DNA from: Pseudodesulfovibrio cashew
Lineage (GTDB): Bacteria > Desulfobacterota > Desulfovibrionia > Desulfovibrionales > Desulfovibrionaceae
NCBI RefSeq assembly: GCF_009762795.1
Contig: NZ_CP046400.1
Span: 1,279,501-1,343,500 of the forward strand
Length of the DNA stretch: 64,000 nt
Direction of reading: 5' to 3'
The position numbers and the translations under genes are program-made. Positions 1 through 8,467 of the stretch are shown here, piece by piece. How positions within the stretch are numbered: the first letter of the stretch is position 1; the number at the start of each line of letters is the position of its first letter. The notes under the pieces are model-generated. The model was not told the origin of the DNA, did not search any database, and worked only from the letters and a program-made list of their open reading frames with translations.

Positions 1-2
1 TA

Positions 3-134
3 GCCGACAAGCTTTCATTGCAACTTCTGGTCATTAGCCACCACCCCCTTGATCTTTTCGCCGGTGCCGCCGATCGGATTTTCGAGCTGAAGCCGGACCG
101 GGAGCGCGGAGCGGTGGTTACCCGCGTGAAGTAG
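3..134 (+). CDS. ABC transporter ATP-binding protein, C-terminal end (partial)
   Basis: An open frame enters from the left edge and ends at a TAG at 132-134. The 43 visible residues include LLVISHHPLDLF, which resembles the H-switch region near the end of ABC ATPase domains (strand-ISH-x-x-x-D-L), then ADRIFEL, matching the usual 'ADRI..L' strand that follows. The Walker A, signature and Walker B parts lie outside the window, so substrate and direction of transport cannot be stated. The assignment rests on this short tail only. Confidence 0.55.
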   Translation, partial: ADKLSLQLLVISHHPLDLFAGAADRIFELKPDRERGAVVTRVK

Positions 135-303
135 CGACCGTCGGTGCGAAACCAGACCAATGTTGCCCTGCTTTGTGCGGGGATGCTTTTATTTCCACTA
201 TATCATGATACGGTGACGCGTCCCCGTAGACGGAAAACCTTTTGGCGCAATCCGCGCCGTTGCGTTTTGCCGCCGGGGTAGTCGGGCATACAAGGAGAAA
301 ATT

Positions 304-834
304 ATGAAACGAGCGAGTTTGTTTCTGTTGGCGGTATTGGTTTTGGGCGCTACGTGCGCCTACGCAGGGGATCCCTTCCCCGACCTCGCGCTCGGCGGCA
401 AGCTGGACGAGGATCAGCGGGCGTATCTCGGGGTCGCCTCCGATTCCTTCAAGTTGAGCGACATTCGGGCCGAGTACCTCTTTATCGAAGCCTATTCCAT
501 GTACTGTCCCATCTGCCAGCGGGACGCGCCCCACGTGAACGAGGCGTTTGAGGCGATTGCCGCGGCCGACAAAGCGGGCCGGATTCGCTTCCTTGGGCTG
601 GCTCTGGGCAACACGCCTTTCGAGGTGGAGTTCTACAGGAAGAAGTACGCGGTCCAGTTTCCCCTGTTCGGCGATGAGGACTACGTCATCCACAAGGCCC
701 TGGGCGAAGTTCCCACGCCGGCCTTTTATGTCGTCAAGCTCGGTCCGGAGCCGGAAATCCTTTTCAAGAAGGTGGGAGAAGCCGAGGGCACTGAGGCGCT
801 GTTACAGGCCATCAAGGAGCATACTGGGATATAA
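304..834 (+). CDS. Exported thioredoxin-fold (TlpA/redoxin-like) protein
   Basis: A 176-residue protein with a clear signal peptide (about residues 1-21, ending AYA), so it probably acts in the periplasm. A thioredoxin-type CxxC motif, C68-P-I-C71, follows a predicted beta strand (YLFIEAYS). A T-P-A segment near residue 139 fits the cis-proline loop of the fold. It has a good ribosome site (AAGGAGA) six bases before the ATG. The next gene, a peroxiredoxin-like exported protein, starts 14 bases after its stop, so the two are probably co-transcribed and may act together in periplasmic thiol or peroxide chemistry. The reductant is unknown. Assignment to TlpA versus AhpC/TSA subfamilies is uncertain. 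Confidence 0.8.
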   Translation: MKRASLFLLAVLVLGATCAYAGDPFPDLALGGKLDEDQRAYLGVASDSFKLSDIRAEYLFIEAYSMYCPICQRDAPHVNEAFEAIAAADKAGRIRFLGLALGNTPFEVEFYRKKYAVQFPLFGDEDYVIHKALGEVPTPAFYVVKLGPEPEILFKKVGEAEGTEALLQAIKEHTGI

Positions 835-848
835 GTTGAGGTGATAAT

Positions 849-1424
849 ATGCTGAAAAAGATAGTTTTCACGATTATCGTAGGGTTATTGGCAACTGCCT
901 CTTATGCGGATAAGCTGACCATCTACCAACTTCCGGAGCTCAAGCCGCGCGACAGTGTCCTCAAGGTCAAGGTGGGCAACCCGGCGCCGGACTTCGAGCT
1001 GCCGTCCATAACGGGAGAGCGGGTGCGCCTGAGCAGCTTCAAGGGGAAGAGCAATGTGGTTCTCTCCTTTGTCCCGGCCGCCTGGACGCCTGTGTGCTCG
1101 GACCAGTGGCCGGGCTACAACATCGCGTTGTCCCTGTTCGAGCAGCACGACGCTGTCCTGCTCGGCATCAGCGAGGACAACACGCCGTCCCAGTACGCCT
1201 GGTCCGAGGCCATGGGGACGCTCAAGTTTCCGGTTCTCTCGGATTTCTGGCCTCACGGCGCGGCAGCGTCCAGCTACGGGGTGCTGCGTTCGGACGGGAC
1301 CAGTGAGCGGGCCCTTTTCGTCATCGACCGGCAGGGAATCATCCGCTACATCGACGTACATGATATCAACAGGCGTCCCGATCTGGGGGTGCTCATTCAG
1401 GAGCTGTGCAAGCTCAAGAAGTGA
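849..1424 (+). CDS. Exported peroxiredoxin-like protein (AhpC/TSA family)
   Basis: 191 residues with an N-terminal signal peptide (to about residue 20) and a redoxin domain starting at VGNPAPDFELPS. The peroxidatic motif P76-A-A-W-T80-P-V-C83 matches the PxxxTxxC signature of peroxiredoxins, with C83 as the likely peroxidatic cysteine. A second cysteine lies five residues from the C-terminus (C187), which could act as a resolving cysteine or leave the enzyme a 1-Cys type. Family function is reduction of hydroperoxides using thiols. It is the second gene of a pair with the upstream CxxC protein, the plausible electron donor (inference). A strong terminator follows. Confidence 0.82.
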   Translation: MLKKIVFTIIVGLLATASYADKLTIYQLPELKPRDSVLKVKVGNPAPDFELPSITGERVRLSSFKGKSNVVLSFVPAAWTPVCSDQWPGYNIALSLFEQHDAVLLGISEDNTPSQYAWSEAMGTLKFPVLSDFWPHGAAASSYGVLRSDGTSERALFVIDRQGIIRYIDVHDINRRPDLGVLIQELCKLKK

Positions 1425-1438
1425 GCCTGGCTTTTCGA

Positions 1439-1478
1439 CGAAAAAGGCGCGGCCCTTCCGGGGCCGCGCCTTTTTCGT
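1439..1478. terminator. Bidirectional Rho-independent terminator
   Basis: A GC-rich perfect stem (GGCGCGGCCC / GGGCCGCGCC) with a four-base loop, flanked by A-run and T-run. It sits between the convergent peroxiredoxin gene and the response-regulator gene and can serve both. Confidence 0.85.
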
Positions 1479-1496
1479 TCAACAGATTCAGACGGA

Positions 1497-2213
1497 CTAT
1501 TGCAGGGCTTCTTCTGCGCTTTCGTACATGCTGGCGAGCTTGGTGATGCCGACCATGTCGAATACGGTCTTGAAATTGGGGGAGAGGCCGGCAAGGGCCA
1601 CCTGGATGCCCTCGTCGCGGTGGGTTTGCAGAAGCCGGGTCAGGCCGGTGATGCCCGCGCCGTTGATGGAGGCGTTGTCCTCGAAATGGATCAGGATGAG
1701 TCCCTTGCCAAGTCCTTTTGCAGTGCGGAAGGCTGCGTCCAGATGGGGCACCGTGTGCCCGGAGATGTTGCCGCGCACGGCGATGACCGCAGCTTCGGGC
1801 CGCTCCCGGACGCTGATCTGGCCCTCCTCGTTGCGGGTGATGGCCAGCCGTTCCGAGGCACGGTTTAGGGCCTGCTCCAGCGCTTCCCGCTGCAACGGCT
1901 TGTTGATGAAATCCGTGGCGTCGAGGTTGAGGGCCTGGATGGCCAGGTCCATGTCGCCGTGACCGGTGATGACGATAACCTCCGCGTGGGGATCGATCCG
2001 CTTGATTTCCTTGAGCGCTTCGATGCCGTCCATGACCGGCATCTTGATGTCCGTGAGCACCAGGTTGGGCCGTTCCGCCTTGAACAGCTCCACGCCCTCA
2101 TGGCCATTCTCCGCTGTAAGGATGTCGTACCCGTAGGCTGAGAGCAGCAGGGAGAACATTCTCAGGGTCGGTTTTTCATCGTCGATGACCAGTACTTTTT
2201 CCTTGTCCGTCAT
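1497..2213 (-). CDS. Response regulator with REC and STAS domains
   Basis: 238 residues. The receiver domain (about 5-122) has the acidic pair D11/D12, phosphoacceptor D55 in VLTDIKMP, and the conserved lysine in FINKPL. Residues about 135-235 form a STAS-like domain (beta strand AVIAVRGN, later DNASINGAGITGL, which resembles the anti-sigma-factor-antagonist loop D-x-S-x-I-x-S-x-G). There is no DNA-binding domain, so the output is probably protein-protein interaction, as in partner-switching pathways. The start overlaps the stop of the upstream histidine kinase gene by four bases, which makes it the cognate regulator. The target of the STAS domain is not visible here. Confidence 0.87.
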   Translation of the reverse strand: MTDKEKVLVIDDEKPTLRMFSLLLSAYGYDILTAENGHEGVELFKAERPNLVLTDIKMPVMDGIEALKEIKRIDPHAEVIVITGHGDMDLAIQALNLDATDFINKPLQREALEQALNRASERLAITRNEEGQISVRERPEAAVIAVRGNISGHTVPHLDAAFRTAKGLGKGLILIHFEDNASINGAGITGLTRLLQTHRDEGIQVALAGLSPNFKTVFDMVGITKLASMYESAEEALQ

Positions 2214-4222
2214 ATGGAGGGTCCTCCTCGCGTGTTTGCCGCCGGAAACTGCATGCGGAACACGGTTCCTTTTTTATTATCGCTGTTGATGCGGATATCT
2301 CCGCCGTAGTCCTTGACGATGCCATAAGTGATGGCCAGGCCCAGCCCCATTCCTTGACCTGCTTCCTTGGTGGTGAAAAAGGGCTCGAAAATTTTGTGCT
2401 GGTCCTCTTCGCGGATGCCCGCTCCGGTGTCCTCAATCTCGGTATAGATTTTCCCCTCGGATTTACCTGTGCGGATGGTGATCCTTCGGTCGCAGACTGC
2501 GTCCATGGGCGACGAACAGTCGTTGATGGCGTCTCGGGCGTTGGTGACCAGGTTGAAGATAACCTGCTGAAGCCGGTTGGAGTGCGCCGAGACTTTGGGA
2601 AGTCCCTCGGTGAGGTCGAGTTCGAAGCGGATGTTGTCGAGTTCGAACTGGCGGCGGACCATGGAGAGCACGGCCCGGACAGGCTGGTTGATGTCGACCA
2701 GTTCTTCGATGAGATCGGATTTGCGTCCGAAGGAGCGCAGGGTGTCGATGATCTCGGCGGCGCGGTCCACCTGGGCGGAGATCTCGGCCACGACCTGGAG
2801 GAAGTCCTCCTTGGATACGGCGAGGTCCTGCTCCTGCATCATGGCCAGGTACTCGCTGCCCATCTTGATGGCATTGAGCGGCTGGTTGATCTCATGGGCC
2901 ACGCCGGCGCTCATCTCGCCCAGGGATTTCATCTTGCCCGCCTGGATGAGCTGGGCGTCCTTTTCAATCATCTCGGTGATGTCCGTGACCGCGACAATGA
3001 TGGCGTGGCGGCCCCGGTAGGAGATGGGACAGGCGTGCATGTTGACGAAAAACGGCTCATTGCCTTTCTTGTAGTGGAGCACCTTGGGGAAGTAGACGCA
3101 GCCGCCTCCGCCTTCGCTGAAGTAGTTGAGACACTCGGCGTTATGTTCCGGCCCCAGGTTCAGGAATTTCAGCGCGAGCAGCTCCTCCTTGGCGTAGCCG
3201 TAGAGCTCCTCGGTGCGGGGGTTGGCGTCGCGGATGTCGCCTGTGGCGCAGTCGACGACGAAGATGGGGTCCGGTCCGGAATCGAAGAGGGAGCGGTACT
3301 TTTCCTCGGACTCGCGCAGGCGGCGGCGGTACAGTTTGATCGACCAGACCATGTTGCGGAAGGAGTCCGAGAGCTGGACGACCTCGTCGCCCTCGTGCTT
3401 TCGGTAGAAGGCGCACTTGGCGCACTTGCGGTGCTCTTCACCGGGAGCCTCGCCGCTGCGTGACTCGTCGAAGTGCCAGCAGGGCAGGTCCGTATTGGTG
3501 AAGGCCGGACAGTTGGCCGTGTCCCAGTCCTCGTCCGGACCGAGCTTGAGCGGTATGTCGAAATTGCCCCGGCTTATTTCATCCGAGAGACGTGTCAGGT
3601 CCGTGATCGGCTTGGTAATGTAGCGGGTCAGCCAGGAGGAGAGGAATATCGTGATCAACACCACCAGTGAGATGAAGCCGAGAAAGGCGACCCGTAATTT
3701 GCCCACGAGCGTGTCGATGTGTTCCTTGTTCAGGCCCACGTGCACGGTGCCGATCCGGTAGAGGCCCTCATTGATGGCGGCGGCCACGTCGTAGATGTGT
3801 TCGCCTTCCACGTTCAACAGCTTGATGGCGTCATGCTTGCCTTGTGGAAGTTTATTGGAGAGCAGTACGTCCGGCAGCCGTTTGGTCATGGTATGGGCCA
3901 GGAGCTTGCCGTTGACGTCTTCAATAAAGATGTAGGAAAGCAGATGCTTGCGCTGGTGAAGCTTGGCCTCGTCAAAGATCAGGACCAGAAGTTGCGGTAT
4001 GTCGTTGTCCAGGATGTAAGACCCGCCGCGTTCGGCCACCGAATGGGCGATGGCCTCGCCGCGCATCTCAAGCTCCTGGTTCAGGGAGCTGAGCAGAATG
4101 TAGCGCGCGATAAAGGCGATGGCCACGGAGATGAACAATACGGCCACGAGCATGGAAAAGAGCAGCTTTTCCCTCAGCCCGGCGTGGTGGAAGCGGTGAA
4201 TGAGCTGTTCCTTGAGCTTCAC
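2210..4222 (-). CDS. Membrane sensor histidine kinase with Cys-containing insert after HAMP
   Basis: 670 residues: TM1 at about 19-44, an extracytoplasmic sensor region (45-178), TM2 at about 179-197, HAMP (198-230), PAS (305-420), dimerisation domain with H443 in GVAHEINQPLN, and an HATPase domain (N-box NLVTNARDAI, DTGAGI, GMGLGLAI). Between HAMP and PAS lies a segment with C238, C248, C267 and C270, ending CAKC, which looks like a metal or Fe-S site. It overlaps both its neighbours by four bases: a periplasmic-binding-type lipoprotein upstream and a REC-STAS regulator downstream. The lipoprotein probably presents ligand to the sensor region (inference). Confidence 0.9.
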   Translation of the reverse strand: MKLKEQLIHRFHHAGLREKLLFSMLVAVLFISVAIAFIARYILLSSLNQELEMRGEAIAHSVAERGGSYILDNDIPQLLVLIFDEAKLHQRKHLLSYIFIEDVNGKLLAHTMTKRLPDVLLSNKLPQGKHDAIKLLNVEGEHIYDVAAAINEGLYRIGTVHVGLNKEHIDTLVGKLRVAFLGFISLVVLITIFLSSWLTRYITKPITDLTRLSDEISRGNFDIPLKLGPDEDWDTANCPAFTNTDLPCWHFDESRSGEAPGEEHRKCAKCAFYRKHEGDEVVQLSDSFRNMVWSIKLYRRRLRESEEKYRSLFDSGPDPIFVVDCATGDIRDANPRTEELYGYAKEELLALKFLNLGPEHNAECLNYFSEGGGGCVYFPKVLHYKKGNEPFFVNMHACPISYRGRHAIIVAVTDITEMIEKDAQLIQAGKMKSLGEMSAGVAHEINQPLNAIKMGSEYLAMMQEQDLAVSKEDFLQVVAEISAQVDRAAEIIDTLRSFGRKSDLIEELVDINQPVRAVLSMVRRQFELDNIRFELDLTEGLPKVSAHSNRLQQVIFNLVTNARDAINDCSSPMDAVCDRRITIRTGKSEGKIYTEIEDTGAGIREEDQHKIFEPFFTTKEAGQGMGLGLAITYGIVKDYGGDIRINSDNKKGTVFRMQFPAANTRGGPSI

Positions 4223-5442
4223 CGGGCCTCCCTCTGTTGCCGGATGACATTCCAGTCCGTGAACGGAATGAACCGCCCGTTTACCAGCCTGGTGAAGTGG
4301 ACGTCCTCAAGACCCTGCCGGTCGTGCTTGCCGTAGGTGACGGTCATGCCCGAGCCCAGTTCGTAGTTGTGGAGCGAGGCTATGGCGTCAATGAATTTCT
4401 CCCGGGTCAGGTCCGGCCCGGCCCGCCTGAGCCCCTCGACCAGGATGCGGGCGTTGAGGAAGCCCTCCAGACCCACGAAGCTCGGGGTTTCGCCCGGGTA
4501 GAAGCGCTCGAGCAGGGTGACGTACTGTACGGCGGCATCGTCCGGGTCCCCCAGCTCCTTGGGCTGTGGCACGACCTGGGACATGAGCACCGGCGGCGCG
4601 CCAGGGCCGATGCGCCTAGCCAGCTCCTCGGCGCCGACGAAGGAGACGTTGTAGAAGATGGGGGAGAACTCGTGCCGTTTGGCCAGCCGGATGAACCGGG
4701 CGCAGGCCCCGTAGGTGCCGACCATGACCACGGCCTCGGCTCCAGAGGCTGCGATCTTGTTGAATCCCTCGGTGACGTCCTGCGTCCCCCTGATGTACGA
4801 GCCGCGCGCCACCGGTTCCAGGTGAAATTCCTTGAGGGCCAGCTCCGTGCCGACCAGTCCGTCGAAGCCGTAGGCGTCGTACTGGTAGAAGACCGCGATT
4901 TTCTTGATGCCTAGGTCCTGGACCAGGTGCCGGACGGCGGCTCCGGTTTCCTGGTAGTAGGAGGCGCGTATGTTCACCACGTAGCGGTTGAAGGGTTCGC
5001 GCAGGCCGTTGGCTCCGGTGAACATGCCGATGAGCGGAATCCTTGCCTCTTCAACCATGGGCAGGACTTTGACCGTGGTCGGGGTGCCCACATAGCAGAA
5101 CAGGGCGAAGACGTTGTTGTCGATGATGAAGTGCTGGGTGTTGGCCAGGCAGCGGGGCGGGTCGTAGGAGTCGTCTTCGGCCTTGATGGTGATTTTGCGG
5201 CCGTAAATGCCTCCGGCCTCATTGACCCATCGAAGATACGCCAGTGCTCCGCGCAGGGTCTGGGTGCCGAGGTAGCCGGCATGGCCCGTGAGCGCCAGGG
5301 AGGAGCCGAGCCGGATTTCCGTGTCCGTGACCCCGGGCACGCCCTTTTTCCCGATAGTGTCTTCGCTTGTGGCGTTGCAGCCGCCCAGGACTAAGGCCAG
5401 GGCCAGGCAGACTACGATGAGGGTCAACACGGTACGGCTCAC
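4219..5442 (-). CDS. ABC-type branched-chain amino acid binding-like lipoprotein
   Basis: 407 residues with a lipoprotein signal sequence, lipobox LGGC with C22 as the acylated residue. The body matches type I periplasmic binding proteins of the LivJ class (IRLGSSLALTG near the start, then ED..DP and an ATP..NV-like strand order). No ABC permease or ATPase genes are nearby. Instead it overlaps a histidine kinase gene by four bases, so it is probably a ligand receptor for signalling rather than for uptake. This arrangement of binding protein, kinase and regulator is seen in several deltaproteobacteria. The ligand is unknown; amino acids or short acids are the usual ligands of the family. Confidence 0.86.
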   Translation of the reverse strand: MSRTVLTLIVVCLALALVLGGCNATSEDTIGKKGVPGVTDTEIRLGSSLALTGHAGYLGTQTLRGALAYLRWVNEAGGIYGRKITIKAEDDSYDPPRCLANTQHFIIDNNVFALFCYVGTPTTVKVLPMVEEARIPLIGMFTGANGLREPFNRYVVNIRASYYQETGAAVRHLVQDLGIKKIAVFYQYDAYGFDGLVGTELALKEFHLEPVARGSYIRGTQDVTEGFNKIAASGAEAVVMVGTYGACARFIRLAKRHEFSPIFYNVSFVGAEELARRIGPGAPPVLMSQVVPQPKELGDPDDAAVQYVTLLERFYPGETPSFVGLEGFLNARILVEGLRRAGPDLTREKFIDAIASLHNYELGSGMTVTYGKHDRQGLEDVHFTRLVNGRFIPFTDWNVIRQQREAR

Positions 5443-5694
5443 GGGTTGGCTCCATGGGTTGCGGGACGGTAATCGTGCGGGAGGGCACGTCTCATCTCAC
5501 TACTTCCCCGAAAGGAAAAACACAAGAGACCTCATTTTCCCCACGGTTACGACCCGCGCCGGGGGCTTTCTTCCGAAAGCGGCGCCGGATTCAACGTCAA
5601 GACTAGCCAAAACACACGGTTGCGGATATGGGTATGATGAAGACTATTGAACGCAACCCGTTCATCAAACAGGATTTCACCAGGAGGAACCCAT

Positions 5695-6369
5695 ATGTTG
5701 GTAGAGAATTGGATGTCCAAGGACGTGGTGACGCTCACCGCCGATCGTTCCATGATGAAGGCGTCGAAGCTGATGAAGGACAAGAACATCAGCAGCCTGC
5801 CCATCGTCGACGATGACGGCAAGCTCTTAGGCATCCTGTCCGACCGGGATATCAAGGAGGCTTCGCCGTCCAAGGCTACCACGCTGGACATGCACGAGCT
5901 GTACTATCTGCTTTCGGAGATCAGGATCAAGGATATCATGACCAAGAAGGTCGTGACCATCCGTCCCGATGAAACCGTGGAAAAGGCGGCGGTCCTCATG
6001 CTGGAAGGCCGGTTCGGCAGCCTCCCCGTAGTCGACGAGGACGGCAGGGTGGTCGGCATCCTCACCGACACCGACGTGTTCAAGGTGCTGGTGGAGATCT
6101 CCGGCATCTACGAGGGCGGCATCCAGGTGGGCCTGCAGGTGTCCAACGAGCCCGGCTCCCTGGCTCCGGTCCTGGATTACCTCAAGCAGGGCGGCGCGCG
6201 CATCATGTGCATCATGACCCACAATGCCCCGGAGACCGAAGGCATGAAGGACGTCTACATCCGCTTCCGCGACATGGAGAAGCCGGACCTCAAGCGGCTC
6301 AAGGCAGGTATGGAGGAGCGGTTCCCGGTGAAGTACTGGGCCGTCGACCCGGTTCACCGCGTGGTTTAA
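5695..6369 (+). CDS. CBS-domain pair with C-terminal ACT domain (AcuB-like)
   Basis: 224 residues. Two CBS domains (about 1-60 and 75-135) each begin with a W-M-S/IMTK-x-V-x-T/x-V-T-I pattern and contain SLPIVD or SLPVVD and a GILTDTD-type ending. Residues 145-224 look like an ACT domain. CBS pairs usually bind adenine nucleotides and ACT domains bind small ligands such as amino acids, so this is likely a cytosolic energy or metabolite sensor. The ATG at 5695 is preferred because AGGAGG lies six bases before it; an upstream in-frame ATG at 5647 lacks this. It is similar to AcuB of acetoin/acetate metabolism, but no acetoin genes are adjacent. Confidence 0.85.
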   Translation: MLVENWMSKDVVTLTADRSMMKASKLMKDKNISSLPIVDDDGKLLGILSDRDIKEASPSKATTLDMHELYYLLSEIRIKDIMTKKVVTIRPDETVEKAAVLMLEGRFGSLPVVDEDGRVVGILTDTDVFKVLVEISGIYEGGIQVGLQVSNEPGSLAPVLDYLKQGGARIMCIMTHNAPETEGMKDVYIRFRDMEKPDLKRLKAGMEERFPVKYWAVDPVHRVV

Positions 6370-6416
6370 TCGGGTACTTGGGCGGTTTTTCCCGCCCGCG
6401 CCAATCAGGCATTCAG

Positions 6417-6447
6417 GGCGTTCTCCCCCAGGGAGGACGCCTTTTTT
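6417..6447 (+). terminator. Rho-independent terminator
   Basis: The stem GGCGTTCTCC / GGAGGACGCC (one mismatch) has a short loop and a TTTTTT tail. It lies 48 bases after the CBS-ACT gene. Confidence 0.8.
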
Positions 6448-6529
6448 CATCCCGTCGGAAGCAAATTTTTACCTTAAGCTTTCGTCGAAACCAGCCGAAA
6501 AGATGGCTACCACAGGAGAAGGAGCCGTC

Positions 6530-6916
6530 ATGGGGAGCGTTGTCGCACTGGATCAGTACCGGGAACTACTCGGCAAAAATAAGGAAAAGCGGGTTCGTCC
6601 GCCTCGTCCGAAAATTTCGGGCGGGGAGGTCTGGGGCCGCGATTACCGGGAGACCGAAGCAGTCGTCTACGCACTGCTCACGGTGCGGGCCATGGCCGCC
6701 CACCATTCGGGTGGGCACGACCACGGGTTTGACGCCCTCTGCATGGAGGCCCTGGACGCCGCCTACCACATCGAGGAGCGCGGTCACGTCCGGCTGAAAG
6801 GAGCGATCAAGCCTCTCAAGGAGTGGCTCCTTGGGGACATGACCGAGGACAACAAGCGGGATTTGTCCTGGTGTCTGGTCCTGCTCGACCTTATTGAAAA
6901 GTCGCCTGTTAAATAA
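6530..6916 (+). CDS. Conserved hypothetical cytosolic protein
   Basis: 128 residues, not recognised. There is no signal peptide or membrane segment. The middle has an alpha-helical look with a His-rich stretch (AAHHSGGHDHGFD) that could bind metal but may be chance. The start at 6530 is chosen because AGGAGAAGGAG lies just upstream; a longer frame from 6503 has no ribosome site. It stands alone between a terminator and a 238-base intergenic region containing a possible structured RNA. Function unknown. Confidence 0.65.
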   Translation: MGSVVALDQYRELLGKNKEKRVRPPRPKISGGEVWGRDYRETEAVVYALLTVRAMAAHHSGGHDHGFDALCMEALDAAYHIEERGHVRLKGAIKPLKEWLLGDMTEDNKRDLSWCLVLLDLIEKSPVK

Positions 6917-6961
6917 CTTTTCGATAACTTTACCTACTTTATCTTCCTTTATAACAACTAG

Positions 6962-7086
6962 TTGAGAGTTGCCGATCTGGGAGCATCACTCTGGGTTGGC
7001 TCGTTGTCGCCTGGAGCTCGCGCCGATGAACCCAGCTCCGGAGCCGGTGGGCCGACAGACGCTCCCCGCGGTCCGGCGCGCCGTTC
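6962..7086 (+). ncRNA. Possible structured RNA or 5' leader
   Basis: The 238-base gap between two genes contains nested complementary segments: GGGAGC (from about 6979) with GCTCCC (about 7060), GTTGGCTC with GAGCCGGT (G-U pairs allowed), and GGAGCT with AGCTCC innermost. A -10-like TATAAC lies at 6950-6955 with a weak -35. There is no clear terminator before the next gene at 7155, so it may be a leader of that gene rather than a free RNA. It does not match the riboswitch consensus sequences I know. Confidence 0.3.
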
Positions 7087-7154
7087 ACCGGGCCGTTTGC
7101 GCCCTTCCCCGAAATTAGGGTGGCGGTTGCGGTCCGGCAGGGTATGCAGGGAGT

Positions 7155-7964
7155 ATGGAAAGTCCTGATCGCGACCAGGCCGGTCCCCGCATCCTGCTAT
7201 CGGCAGGCTGTCTTTTCCATCTTCCGCTGGAACGCATCGCGCGTATCGGGCGGGACGCGGGTTTCGACGGCATGGAACTGATCATGAATTCGCCGGACCT
7301 CGTTCCCGGGACAGGCCTGGAGCGGATCAGCGAAGTGCTGCCCATCCGCAGCCTGCACGCGCCGTTTCGCGGCTGGGCGGCCTGGGGCGGGCACCTAGCC
7401 TCCTGGAAGATGACCACCGCCCTGGCCAACTCCCTTGGGCCGGCGGACCACATCACCATGCACCCACCCGGTTCCCGGCTGGCCAACATGATCTCCAACC
7501 GCTGGTTCGAGAAGGCCTATGACCTGCCGCTTCTCCTGGACGCCAAGGGGCGCATTCGCTTCTCCCTGGAAAATATGCCCTGGGCAGAAGGGTCTCCATT
7601 CGGCAGGGATCCGCTGGACAAGCTCATGGATCAGTGTCGCGACAAGAACGTCGGGCTCACTTTCGATGTCTGCCACATGGGTGTTTCCGGGCGCGACGTC
7701 ATGGCGGCAATCCGTAAGGTGCCCCTGGATCTCCTCTACAACGTTCACTTTTCCGATGCGGTTGGCTACACCGAGCACCTCACGCCAGGAGCCGGAGCTC
7801 TGCCCCTGGGAGAGTTTCTCGCGCATCTTGGCAAGGTCGGCTACTCCCGTTACATTACCCTCGAACTGGAGCCAGGCGCCTTTCCGGACGACGAGGACGC
7901 GACCGTCGCGTTTCTCATTTCGCTCAGGGAACGCATGCAGCGCCAACTCGCAAGCCAGGACTGA
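7155..7964 (+). CDS. Sugar phosphate isomerase/epimerase-like TIM barrel
   Basis: 269 residues with features of the xylose-isomerase-like/AP-endonuclease-2 TIM barrel: strand-end motifs SLHAPF, SLENMPW, FDVCHMG, YNVHFSD and TLELEPG spaced as successive beta strands carrying metal-binding H, E, D and H residues. Members isomerise sugars or related compounds or cleave DNA at abasic sites; the substrate cannot be told from sequence. A thioesterase gene begins four bases after its stop, so the two are co-transcribed. No signal peptide, so cytosolic. Confidence 0.78.
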   Translation: MESPDRDQAGPRILLSAGCLFHLPLERIARIGRDAGFDGMELIMNSPDLVPGTGLERISEVLPIRSLHAPFRGWAAWGGHLASWKMTTALANSLGPADHITMHPPGSRLANMISNRWFEKAYDLPLLLDAKGRIRFSLENMPWAEGSPFGRDPLDKLMDQCRDKNVGLTFDVCHMGVSGRDVMAAIRKVPLDLLYNVHFSDAVGYTEHLTPGAGALPLGEFLAHLGKVGYSRYITLELEPGAFPDDEDATVAFLISLRERMQRQLASQD

Positions 7965-7967
7965 GTC

Positions 7968-8375
7968 ATGCCGGAAAATTATCTTGCCGAGGTTCGCAAA
8001 CCCGGCCAGCAGGTCAATCCCCTCTTCGCCTTTCTCGGTGTGGAGATCCTCGAAATCGTCCCTGACCGAGCCGCCCTGCGCCTGCCGGTCGTCCCTGGCC
8101 TGATCCAGGGGGGCGGGAAACTCGCGGGCGGCATCCTCGCCACATTGCTCGACGAGGCCATGGCCCATGCCGCCCTCGGCGGCAACGCCCCTGGCCGTTT
8201 CACCACCACCGTGGACCTCAACGTCAGCTACTTCCGGCCCGCAGGCCTCGGCGACGTGCTCGAGTGCGAGGCCAAAGTGGTCAAGCGGGGTGGACGCGTC
8301 CTCTTCACCGAAGCCCTTGTTACCCGTGGCGAAAAAGAGATAGCCCGGGCCACCGCCTCGTTTTTGGTTGTCTGA
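7968..8375 (+). CDS. PaaI-type hotdog thioesterase
   Basis: 135 residues with the hotdog-fold pattern of the PaaI/YbgC group: a long helix segment GGKLAGGILATLLDEAMAHAA, with D/E in LLDEA as the likely catalytic acid region, then TTVDLNVSYFRPA and LECEAKVVKRG. These enzymes hydrolyse acyl-CoA or aryl-CoA thioesters. It follows the TIM-barrel gene by four bases and faces a CoA-ligase family gene in convergent orientation. The acyl substrate is unknown. Confidence 0.85.
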   Translation: MPENYLAEVRKPGQQVNPLFAFLGVEILEIVPDRAALRLPVVPGLIQGGGKLAGGILATLLDEAMAHAALGGNAPGRFTTTVDLNVSYFRPAGLGDVLECEAKVVKRGGRVLFTEALVTRGEKEIARATASFLVV

Positions 8376-8404
8376 AGCATCGAAATATTTCTGCCCGCAA
8401 CAAT

Positions 8405-8436
8405 GAAAACGGCCAGCACCTGAGTGGTGCTGGCCG
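8405..8436. terminator. Convergent terminator
   Basis: A perfect stem CGGCCAGCACC / GGTGCTGGCCG has a five-base loop. The A-run on the left side gives the T-run needed to end the minus-strand CoA-ligase gene; it also lies 35 bases after the thioesterase stop. Confidence 0.75.
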
Positions 8437-8467
8437 TGTGATTGGCAGGTTGTGCCGCGCGCCGGGG

